This document shows, in pieces, positions 1 to 5,455 of a DNA stretch of 5,455 nucleotides. The translations under genes and the position numbers were made by a program. The DNA is from Emcibacter sp. (lineage in GTDB: Bacteria; Pseudomonadota; Alphaproteobacteria; Sphingomonadales; Emcibacteraceae), in assembly GCA_023142175.1 (NCBI GenBank), contig JAGLJX010000001.1, forward strand, positions 1 to 5,455. The letters are read 5' to 3'. Positions within the stretch are counted from its first letter, which is position 1. Every line of letters begins with the position of its first letter. The notes under the pieces are model-generated. The model made no database searches. It saw only the letters and a program-made list of their open reading frames with translations, and had not been told where the DNA came from.

Positions 1-717
1 GGTTGGGCGGCGCTTACCGGTGCTATCATTCTTGGCGCACGGCGCGGAAAATACGGCCCGAACGGTCAAGTGCGCCCTATTCCCGGCTCATCCCTGACCT
101 TGGCGACCTTGGGTACTTTTATTCTATGGCTCGGCTGGTTCGGTTTTAACGGCGCCTCACAATTGGCGCTGGGCAGTGCTATTGACGCCACGGCGGTATC
201 ACAGATTTTTGCTAATACCAATATGGCGGCGGCGGGTGGCGTTGTCATGGCCCTGTGTCTGACCAAACTGCTCTATAAGAAGGTTGATTTGACTATGGTG
301 CTGAACGGTGCTTTGGCGGGACTGGTGTCTATCACCGCAGAACCATTAACCCCAACCATCGGACAGGCAATCCTGATCGGGGCTGTTGGCGGCGCGTTGG
401 TGGTCTTTGTTGTCCCTCTACTGGACAGGCTGAAAATTGATGATGTGGTGGGTGCTATCCCGGTTCATCTGGTTTGCGGTATCTGGGGAACCATCGCGGT
501 GGTCTTTACCAATGACGGCACCAACCTGCTGACACAATTAACCGGAATTGTCGCTATCGGTGCTTTTGTGGCAATAACCAGTACTATTGTTTGGCTCGCC
601 CTGAAATATACCGTGGGTATCCGCATGAGCGAAGCTGACGAACATAAAGGCGGTGACCTTGCCGAACTTGGCATGGAAGCTTATCCAGAGTTCGGTATCG
701 GCTCTCAAAAGATTTAA
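1..717 (+). CDS. amt: Ammonium transporter, Amt/MEP/Rh family (5'-truncated, C-terminal 238 residues)
   Basis: Inner-membrane channel that conducts ammonium/ammonia for nitrogen assimilation. The reading frame is open from base 1, so the true start lies before the window. An internal GTG at 70 is not a credible start because homologous sequence (GWAALTGAIILGARRGKYG) continues upstream of it. Visible Amt features are the GWFGFN motif (residues 45-50 of the fragment), with F49 and S53 matching E. coli AmtB F215 and S219. The second pore histidine is H156 in PVHLVCGIWG, matching H318. The first pore histidine would lie just before the window. The fragment covers roughly the last six membrane helices. 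It ends in the cytoplasmic tail VGIRMSEADE...GDLAELGMEAYPE, the region that normally contacts PII (GlnK/GlnB). A second, divergent amt follows after 225 bases, with a hairpin terminator between them. The family call is very secure; the exact subgroup is not. Confidence 0.96.
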   Translation, partial: GWAALTGAIILGARRGKYGPNGQVRPIPGSSLTLATLGTFILWLGWFGFNGASQLALGSAIDATAVSQIFANTNMAAAGGVVMALCLTKLLYKKVDLTMVLNGALAGLVSITAEPLTPTIGQAILIGAVGGALVVFVVPLLDRLKIDDVVGAIPVHLVCGIWGTIAVVFTNDGTNLLTQLTGIVAIGAFVAITSTIVWLALKYTVGIRMSEADEHKGGDLAELGMEAYPEFGIGSQKI

Positions 718-745
718 AGCACGACTTAAATCTGACCCTAAATTA

Positions 746-784
746 AATTCCCCCGCACTCAGGTGAAACTGGTGTGGGGGAATT
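746..784 (+). terminator. Hairpin terminator after the first amt
   Basis: A 13-bp stem is formed by AATTCCCCCGCAC (746-758) and GTGTGGGGGAATT (772-784), with a single G-U pair at 755/775. The loop is about 13 bases. It lies 28 bases after the first amt stop codon and about 160 bases before the second amt. The stem is strong, but the downstream U-run is weak (CGTTTG). Intrinsic termination may therefore be incomplete, or the hairpin may mainly protect the 3' end of the amt mRNA. The A/T-rich flanks are nearly symmetric. Confidence 0.7.
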
Positions 785-872
785 CGTTTGCCTAAATATT
801 GGGCTTTTGCCTATGCAATGACTACTCAGTGATTAAATTTTGATCATTTTTCCTGCGAAATCCACAGAATAC

Positions 873-891
873 TGCCAAAATTGATTTGGCA
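873..891. promoter_or_regulatory. Perfect 19-bp inverted repeat, candidate operator for the second amt
   Basis: TGCCAAA (873-879) and TTTGGCA (885-891) are exact reverse complements separated by ATTGA. The repeat sits 51 bases upstream of the ATG at 943 and overlaps the -24 half of the sigma-54-like element at 886-902. The size and symmetry suit a dimeric regulator. The TGC...GCA ends loosely recall NtrC sites, but the arms do not match the NtrC consensus (TGCACC...GGTGCA) and the position would suit repression better than activation. A LysR-type factor is another possibility. The regulator's identity is unknown. Confidence 0.45.
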
Positions 892-902
892 TGTTTCTTG
901 AG
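886..902 (+). promoter_or_regulatory. Sigma-54-like -24/-12 promoter candidate for the second amt
   Basis: The sequence TTGGCATGTTTCTTGAG resembles the RpoN consensus TTGGCACG-N4-TTGCW. The -24 GG (888-889) is spaced exactly 10 bases from the -12 G (900), as the consensus requires. The TGGCA and TTG cores match. The -12 C is A here, which is a real weakness because GC at -12 is normally well conserved. It lies about 40 bases before the start codon, a suitable distance for a leader with a ribosome site at 931-935. Nitrogen-responsive amt genes are often under NtrC/sigma-54 control, which fits. I see no convincing sigma-70 promoter in this gap. The candidate rests on pattern only. Confidence 0.4.
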
Positions 903-942
903 TAACTAGAGGGGAAATTACGATAATCAAAGGAGTAGAGCG

Positions 943-2166
943 ATGGAAGCCATGCAGAGCGGCACAGATGTATTTTTTGTATTGATCGGGGCCATTTTGG
1001 TCTTTGCCATGCACGCGGGATTTGCTTTTTTGGAAGTGGGCACAGTGCGCAAGAAGAATCAGGTTAATGCACTGCTCAAGATCATCACGGATTTTGGTGT
1101 CTCCACACTGGCTTATTTCTTCATTGGTTATACGGTGGCCTACGGGGTCAGCTTTATGGGCAGTGCCGCTGAAATCAGTGGCGGCGGCGCAGATTTTGCG
1201 CCCAATGGTTTTACATTGGTTAAATTCTTCTTCTTAATGACATTTGCGGCAGCGGTTCCGGCAATTATTTCCGGTGGTATTGCGGAGCGGGCCAAATTCA
1301 ACCCGCAACTGGCGGCATCCGCAGTTTTTGTCGGGCTGGTGTATCCCATGTTTGAAGGCATGGTCTGGGGCACGCGTCTGGGCTATCAGGATATGATGAT
1401 AGGTATGTTCGGCGCACCTTTCCATGATTTTGCCGGTTCTGTGGTGGTTCATGCCATGGGCGGGTGGCTGGCGCTAGGCGCGGTTATCATGCTGGGTGCC
1501 AGACAAGGCCATTACCGTAAAAATGGTACTGTGGTTGGTATTCCCCCGTCTAATATTCCTTTTCTGGCCCTGGGGTCATGGATTCTTTGTATCGGCTGGT
1601 TCGGTTTTAACGTGATGAGCGCACAGGAAGTTGCCGGGGCCAGTGGCCTTGTGGCGGTGAACAGCCTACTGGCTATGGTCGGCGGGTTACTGGCGGCATC
1701 ATTAATCGGGCGTAATGATCCGGGTTTTGTTCATAACGGGGCTTTGGCGGGACTGGTGGCGGTCTGTGCCGGATCAGACATCATGCATCCGCTTGGCGCA
1801 CTGGCCACTGGTGTCATTGCCGGGGTGATTTTTGTCAAGGCGTTTAGCTATGTTCAGAATGTATTAAAGGTGGATGATGTGCTGGGGGTTTGGCCCCTGC
1901 ATGGGATTTGCGGTTTGTGGGGTGGCATTGCCGCCGGAATTTTCGGCATGGAACGCTTGTGGGGTCTTGGCGGAGTATCGTTCATGTCACAGCTAGTAGG
2001 GTCACTAACGGGTGCTGCCATTGGGGGGCTGTTTGGCTTTGTAGTTTACGGACTACTGAAAAAAACGGTTGGCATCCGGCTTAGTGAAGAAGAGGAATTC
2101 ATCGGGGCTGATCTGGCGGTACATAAGATTTCAGCCTATCCGGAAGATGATCTGGGCGGAAGATAA
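943..2166 (+). CDS. amt: Ammonium transporter, Amt/MEP/Rh family (complete, second paralogue)
   Basis: Complete 407-residue ammonium channel, about the length of mature E. coli AmtB, with about 11 membrane helices and no cleavable signal peptide apparent. The ATG at 943 is chosen because AGGAG at 931-935 sits 7 bases before it; ATG 952 would be too far. Matches to AmtB function are F101 (F107), W142 (W148), D162 and H170 in DFAGSVVVH (D160, H168), F222 and S226 around GWFGFN (F215, S219), and H320 in PLHGICGLWG (H318). The Phe gate, twin-His pore and recruitment site are thus intact. The N-terminus reads HAGFAFLEVGTVRKKN, nearer the AGFAxLExGxVRxKN type than E. coli AmtB (PGxALFYGGLxRxKN). 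The tail from about 372 (VGIRLSEEEEFIGADL...AYPE) has the form of a PII-binding region. It is clearly divergent from the upstream copy. It probably has its own promoter at 886-902. Transport is the likely role; ammonium sensing is possible. Confidence 0.97.
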   Translation: MEAMQSGTDVFFVLIGAILVFAMHAGFAFLEVGTVRKKNQVNALLKIITDFGVSTLAYFFIGYTVAYGVSFMGSAAEISGGGADFAPNGFTLVKFFFLMTFAAAVPAIISGGIAERAKFNPQLAASAVFVGLVYPMFEGMVWGTRLGYQDMMIGMFGAPFHDFAGSVVVHAMGGWLALGAVIMLGARQGHYRKNGTVVGIPPSNIPFLALGSWILCIGWFGFNVMSAQEVAGASGLVAVNSLLAMVGGLLAASLIGRNDPGFVHNGALAGLVAVCAGSDIMHPLGALATGVIAGVIFVKAFSYVQNVLKVDDVLGVWPLHGICGLWGGIAAGIFGMERLWGLGGVSFMSQLVGSLTGAAIGGLFGFVVYGLLKKTVGIRLSEEEEFIGADLAVHKISAYPEDDLGGR

Positions 2167-2228
2167 ATCAGGTCGTAATTTGCCGGCGAACAGGGTAAGG
2201 TCTGCTGAAGCTGATAACTGGAAAACCT

Positions 2229-3410
2229 GTGGAATTTACCCGATTTAAAAACCTGCCGCCCTACCCTTTTCCCCGTATGCGTAGTCTGCTTGCGGGGATC
2301 ACGCCGCGGGATACTACGGCGGCTCTGAATATGTCTGTGGGTGAGCCACAGCATGATGTGCCATCCTTTGTTACCGATATTCTGCATCGGGAACGTGCGA
2401 GCTATAACAAATACCCGCCTGTGCAGGGCATTGATGTATGGCAACAGGCGGTGGCTGGTTGGCTAACGCGCCGCAATGGTCTGGGTCGTGGCATGGTGGG
2501 CAAAGACCATCTGTTGCCGTTATCGGGCAGCCGGGAAGGGCTGTTCTCCATCGGGCTGGTCGCGATCAGCCGCCAGAAAAATGGCGAAATTCCGCTGGTC
2601 TTAAGCCCCAATCCTTTTTATCAGCCCTATGCCGGCGCGGCCCTAAGTGCCGGAGCTGAAACATTATATGTTCCGGGCAATAGTTACGCCGATCTGCCGG
2701 AAGATATACTGAAGCGTACCGCTCTTGCCTTTATCTGCAATCCGTCAAATCCTGAAGGACACATTGCCAGTCGCGATTATCTGGAGCGGATGGTTATGCT
2801 CGCCCGGAAATATGATTTTACGCTGGTAAGTGATGAATGTTATTCGGAAATTTATGATGACAGGCCACCGATCGGGATTCTGGACGTTTGTCACAAAATG
2901 GCTGGGCGCAATCCTGATAACCCGTTTCAGAATGTGGTGGTGTTTAATTCCCTATCGAAAAGGTCCAATCTGGCCGGGCTTCGGTCCGGTTTTATGGCGG
3001 GTGATCCGGCGATAGTCGCCGAAACCCTGCGTATGCGCACCTATGGCGGCGCACCTATGCCCCTGCCGGTTCAGGTGGCCTCAGCTGCGGCGTGGAATGA
3101 TGAGGGCCATGTGGAGCAGAACAGAGCCTTATACAGACAGAAATTTGATCTGGCGGAGAAATATCTGGACGGCAGGTTTTCCTTCCGGCGGCCCGTGGGC
3201 GGTTTTTGCCTGTGGTTAGAGGTGGGAGACGGGGAGGTGGCCTGCCGGAAACTGTGGCAGGAGGCGGGGATTAAGACCTTGCCGGGATCTTATCTTGCCC
3301 GATCTGATGCTGAAGGCTATAATGTGGGCGCGCCATATATTCGCCTTGTTCTTGTGCATGATGTTAAACTTTTGGAGCCTGCGCTTGAGAAAATCGCAAA
3401 AACACTGTAA
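2229..3410 (+). CDS. dapC: PLP-dependent aminotransferase, probable N-succinyldiaminopimelate aminotransferase (DapC type)
   Basis: 393-residue fold-type I (class I/II) aminotransferase, cytosolic. The likely reaction is the transfer of an amino group from glutamate to N-succinyl-2-amino-6-oxopimelate to give N-succinyl-LL-diaminopimelate, in the lysine and peptidoglycan pathway. The PLP lysine is K244 in NSLSKRSNLAGLRSG. Other cofactor and substrate residues are N174 in CNPSNPEG, D202 and Y205 in SDECYSEIY, R252, and R372 in YIRLVLV for the substrate carboxylate. The opening FKNLPPYPFPRMRSLLAG and the stretch LSGSREGLF are typical of DapC-like proteins. The GTG at 2229 is the start because a stop lies in frame at 2196 and no other standard start lies between; the ribosome site (GGAAA, 2220-2224) is weak and close. 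It follows amt by 62 bases and precedes ftsK by 48. Aminotransferase identity is certain. The substrate is inferred from sequence type, and a related amino-acid aminotransferase remains possible. Confidence 0.88.
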   Translation: MEFTRFKNLPPYPFPRMRSLLAGITPRDTTAALNMSVGEPQHDVPSFVTDILHRERASYNKYPPVQGIDVWQQAVAGWLTRRNGLGRGMVGKDHLLPLSGSREGLFSIGLVAISRQKNGEIPLVLSPNPFYQPYAGAALSAGAETLYVPGNSYADLPEDILKRTALAFICNPSNPEGHIASRDYLERMVMLARKYDFTLVSDECYSEIYDDRPPIGILDVCHKMAGRNPDNPFQNVVVFNSLSKRSNLAGLRSGFMAGDPAIVAETLRMRTYGGAPMPLPVQVASAAAWNDEGHVEQNRALYRQKFDLAEKYLDGRFSFRRPVGGFCLWLEVGDGEVACRKLWQEAGIKTLPGSYLARSDAEGYNVGAPYIRLVLVHDVKLLEPALEKIAKTL

Positions 3411-3413
3411 AAA
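3385..3413 (+). promoter_or_regulatory. Sigma-70-like promoter candidate for ftsK
   Basis: TTGAGA (3385-3390, 5 of 6 against TTGACA) is followed after exactly 17 bases by TAAAAA (3408-3413, 4 of 6 against TATAAT). The element overlaps the last codons and stop of the aminotransferase gene. It would start transcription around 3420, leaving a leader of about 40 bases before the ftsK start. A/T-rich gene ends produce such matches by chance, so this is tentative. Co-transcription of ftsK with the aminotransferase is the alternative. Confidence 0.3.
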
Positions 3414-3446
3414 GAACGCTATAGGCCTGAAGTAAGGTGATGGAAC

Positions 3447-3451
3447 AGGGA
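3447..3451 (+). promoter_or_regulatory. Ribosome binding site that decides the ftsK start
   Basis: AGGGA lies 7 bases before the TTG at 3459, an ideal spacing. The first in-frame ATG, at 3531, has no comparable purine run upstream. A stop at 3438 in the same frame excludes any earlier start. This supports TTG as the initiation codon. Confidence 0.65.
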
Positions 3452-3458
3452 CGCCCGA

Positions 3459-5455
3459 TTGACAAGCAGACGCAAAACTATAACGAAAAAAGCCAAGCGC
3501 ACTATCCTGCCTGAAGCGGTTTACAGTTTCATGGTTAGCGGGACCACCCGTCTATGGGGACTTTCCCTGATTATTTTGAGTCTTATGGCTTTTGCCACTA
3601 TGGTTGGATATTATAGCAACGACCCCAGCTGGCGGGTCGCAGGGCAGGATGAGGTTAAAAACTGGCTTGGCTTGCCGGGAGCCTATGTGGCCGATTTCCT
3701 GATACAGGCTTTAGGTTTTGGTGCAGCGGTTCTGGTCTTTCCCTTCACCACATGGGGCTGGCGGATTATGAGCCTGCAAGGATTGCCCTATCTGTGGCGT
3801 AACCTGATTATCTGGGTCTTTGGGGTGCTTCTGGCATCGCTAGTAGCGGCTTTTATGCCGGTCGCAGATTTCTGGCCAATTCGAAATTTCGGCATGGGCG
3901 GAATTATTGGTGACAAAATGTTTGTTTTCCTTAAACAAACCCTGTCGGATAATGGCATAGGATTCTTCCATGATCTATATGGCTTTATTTTTCTGGGGCT
4001 GTTTCTGGTAATAATTCCGGCATTTCTCGGACTGGAGCGTTCTGAATGGAGGGCAATGGGTCATGCTATTGTCAGGGCTGTTATCTGGTGCATTATCAAG
4101 ACATGGAAAACATCACAGACGGCCTATTTATTGGTGAAAGAAAAATTGGTTCAGCAGGGTTCAGTTACCAGCATAGCAAGACGTCAGCAGAAAAAATCAT
4201 CGTCTCGCACCGAACCGGTCATACAAAAAACCGGGGAATCACAACCCAGAAAAACAATACCGATTGTTGACAGCAAACCGCAAGGGCCGCCAAAAAGCCG
4301 CAGAGAGGCCAAGGAACGCGAGCCTATGTTTGATCTTGGTGGCGGTGAGGATGAATTTGTCCTGCCCCCGCTTAGCCTGCTCAGCAATGCAAAGCCTATC
4401 GCCAAGCAGGATCGCCTAAGCAAGGATGCGCTGGAGCAGAATGCCCGGATGCTGGAATCTGTTCTTGATGATTTTGGTATCACGGGCGAGGTTATCAAAG
4501 TTCGTCCCGGCCCGGTTGTGACCCTTTATGAGGTTGAGCCTGCGCCGGGAACCAAATCAACCCGGGTGATTAACCTTGCCGATGATATAGCGCGCTCCAT
4601 GTGTGCTGACAGCGCTCGCGTGGCGGTGGTGCCGGGTAAAAATGCCATTGGCATAGAGCTGCCCAACAGCAAGCGGGAAATCGTTGTGTTGCGTGAACAA
4701 TTAGCCACTGATGCCTATGAAGAAAGCAAGGCGGTTCTGCCTATTTGCATGGGTAAGGATATCGGCGGTGCGCCGGTTGTGGTTGATCTGGCCAGTATGC
4801 CTCATCTTTTGGTGGCGGGTACGACCGGATCGGGTAAATCCGTAGCCATTAATGTGATGATTCTGTCGCTGCTATACAAACTGACTCCGGCGGAATGTCG
4901 CCTGATCATGATCGACCCAAAGATGCTGGAACTGTCGGTATATGATGACATCCCCCATCTGCTCACCCCTGTGGTCACCGATCCCCAGCGGGCCGTGGTG
5001 GCTCTGAAATGGGTGGTGCGGGAGATGGAACAGCGCTACAAGGCATTGGCTAAATTGCAGGTGCGCAACATCGGTGCTTATAATAAGCGTTTGGTTGAAG
5101 CCCGTGAAAAGGGTGAGGTGATTGTTCATAAGGTTCAGACTGGTTTTGACCATGAATCCGGTGATCCCATTTATGAGGAAGAAAAAATTGACCTGACCCC
5201 ATTGCCGATGATTGTGGTGATTGTGGATGAAATGGCGGATTTGATGCTGGTGGCGGGCAAGGATATTGAAGCCCTGATCCAGAGACTGGCCCAGATGGCC
5301 CGTGCCGCTGGTATTCATCTTGTTATGGCAACCCAGAGACCATCTGTGGATGTGATTACCGGAACCATCAAGGCCAATTTCCCGACCCGTGTCAGCTTTC
5401 AGGTTACCTCAAAAATTGACAGCCGAACTATTCTGGGTGAACAGGGCGCGGAACA
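3459..5455 (+). CDS. ftsK: DNA translocase FtsK (3'-truncated, first 665 residues)
   Basis: Septum-anchored, ATP-driven DNA pump that clears and aligns chromosome termini during division and activates XerCD recombination at dif. The frame is open to the window end. The TTG start at 3459 gives a strongly basic N-terminus (MTSRRKTITKKAKRT) followed by ILPEAVYSF, a layout expected for alphaproteobacterial FtsK; starting at ATG 3531 would remove it. About four membrane helices lie near residues 31-51, 77-100, 113-136 and 171-191. A hydrophilic, basic linker follows (about 225-320), far shorter than the several-hundred-residue linker of E. coli. The motor begins near 322. Walker A is AGTTGSGKS (453-461, K460), followed by IDPKMLELSVYDDIPHLL (from 485). 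Walker B is IVVIVDE (585-591, D590/E591), and ATQRPSVDVITG is at 624-635. The end of the beta domain and the DNA-reading gamma domain lie beyond the window. It follows the aminotransferase by 48 bases, possibly with its own promoter at 3385-3413. Identity is very secure. Confidence 0.97.
   Translation, partial: MTSRRKTITKKAKRTILPEAVYSFMVSGTTRLWGLSLIILSLMAFATMVGYYSNDPSWRVAGQDEVKNWLGLPGAYVADFLIQALGFGAAVLVFPFTTWGWRIMSLQGLPYLWRNLIIWVFGVLLASLVAAFMPVADFWPIRNFGMGGIIGDKMFVFLKQTLSDNGIGFFHDLYGFIFLGLFLVIIPAFLGLERSEWRAMGHAIVRAVIWCIIKTWKTSQTAYLLVKEKLVQQGSVTSIARRQQKKSSSRTEPVIQKTGESQPRKTIPIVDSKPQGPPKSRREAKEREPMFDLGGGEDEFVLPPLSLLSNAKPIAKQDRLSKDALEQNARMLESVLDDFGITGEVIKVRPGPVVTLYEVEPAPGTKSTRVINLADDIARSMCADSARVAVVPGKNAIGIELPNSKREIVVLREQLATDAYEESKAVLPICMGKDIGGAPVVVDLASMPHLLVAGTTGSGKSVAINVMILSLLYKLTPAECRLIMIDPKMLELSVYDDIPHLLTPVVTDPQRAVVALKWVVREMEQRYKALAKLQVRNIGAYNKRLVEAREKGEVIVHKVQTGFDHESGDPIYEEEKIDLTPLPMIVVIVDEMADLMLVAGKDIEALIQRLAQMARAAGIHLVMATQRPSVDVITGTIKANFPTRVSFQVTSKIDSRTILGEQGAE

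Noticed and set aside
70..717. GTG at 70 as the start of a short, self-contained amt gene.
   Set aside because: The same frame is open to base 1 and encodes conserved Amt sequence before the GTG, so the gene is truncated by the window edge rather than starting there.
796..872. Possible sigma-70 promoter or additional operator in the AT-rich part of the amt-amt gap.
   Set aside because: Candidate -35 boxes (TTGGGC, TTGCCT) have no acceptable -10 at 16-18 bases, and small repeats such as GGCttttGCC are too short to support a site.
2136..2444. 102-codon minus-strand reading frame across the amt-dapC junction.
   Set aside because: It is antisense to the end of amt and the conserved N-terminus of the aminotransferase, with no family resemblance and no visible ribosome site.
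2259..2540. Two matches to the FtsK-orienting motif GGGNAGGG: CCCTACCC at 2259-2266 (minus-strand motif) and GGGAAGGG at 2533-2540 (plus strand), both inside the aminotransferase gene.
   Set aside because: They point in opposite directions, whereas orienting motifs show one polarity along a chromosome arm. An eight-base pattern with one free position is expected by chance about once in this much two-strand sequence. The first match encodes the conserved LPPYPF segment.
4046..4498. Plus-strand frame 4046-4270 and minus-strand frame 4184-4498 over the FtsK linker.
   Set aside because: The ftsK frame is uninterrupted here and encodes a typical hydrophilic linker leading into the motor. The alternative frames have low-complexity, unrecognisable translations.
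4872..5318. 148-codon open reading frame on the minus strand.
   Set aside because: It lies wholly antisense to the conserved FtsK motor domain (Walker A to Walker B region). Its translation is rich in His and Gln with no recognisable domain, so it is a shadow of the real gene.

Overview
The window looks like ordinary chromosomal sequence from an alphaproteobacterium with intermediate base composition (roughly half G+C by eye). The assignment rests on protein character: the FtsK N-terminus and its short linker, the DapC-type aminotransferase placed directly before ftsK, and the paired ammonium transporters. It is inferred from remembered family features, not from a search, and I cannot name a genus. 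All four genes are on the + strand. Two are cut by the window edges: the first lacks its start and the last lacks its end.

Layout: (1) 1-717 is the C-terminal part of an Amt-family ammonium transporter. (2) 718-942 is a 225-base intergenic region. It holds a strong GC-rich hairpin (746-784), which probably ends transcription of the first amt. It also holds a perfect 19-bp inverted repeat (873-891) that overlaps a sigma-54-like -24/-12 element (886-902). (3) 943-2166 is a complete second, clearly divergent ammonium transporter. (4) 2229-3410 is a PLP-dependent fold-type I aminotransferase of the DapC (N-succinyldiaminopimelate aminotransferase) type, with a GTG start. (5) 3459-5455 is ftsK, the septal DNA translocase, most likely with a TTG start. 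It is complete through the membrane domain, linker and Walker A/B motifs, and is cut near the end of the beta motor domain.

How the genes fit together: the two Amt proteins would bring ammonium across the inner membrane for assimilation into glutamine and glutamate. Both keep the conserved C-terminal tail through which PII proteins (GlnK/GlnB) usually gate Amt channels. No PII gene lies in the window; one could lie upstream. The aminotransferase would use glutamate to make succinyl-diaminopimelate, which feeds lysine and peptidoglycan synthesis. FtsK acts at the division septum in chromosome segregation. The amt pair is thus a nitrogen unit, and dapC-ftsK is a neighbouring cell-wall/division unit separated by short gaps (62 and 48 bases). 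No terminator is visible in either gap, so some read-through is possible.

I found no mobile element, CRISPR array, RNA gene, toxin-antitoxin pair or defence system, and no sign of an undescribed system. The most interesting non-coding signal is the palindrome on the putative sigma-54 promoter of the second amt.
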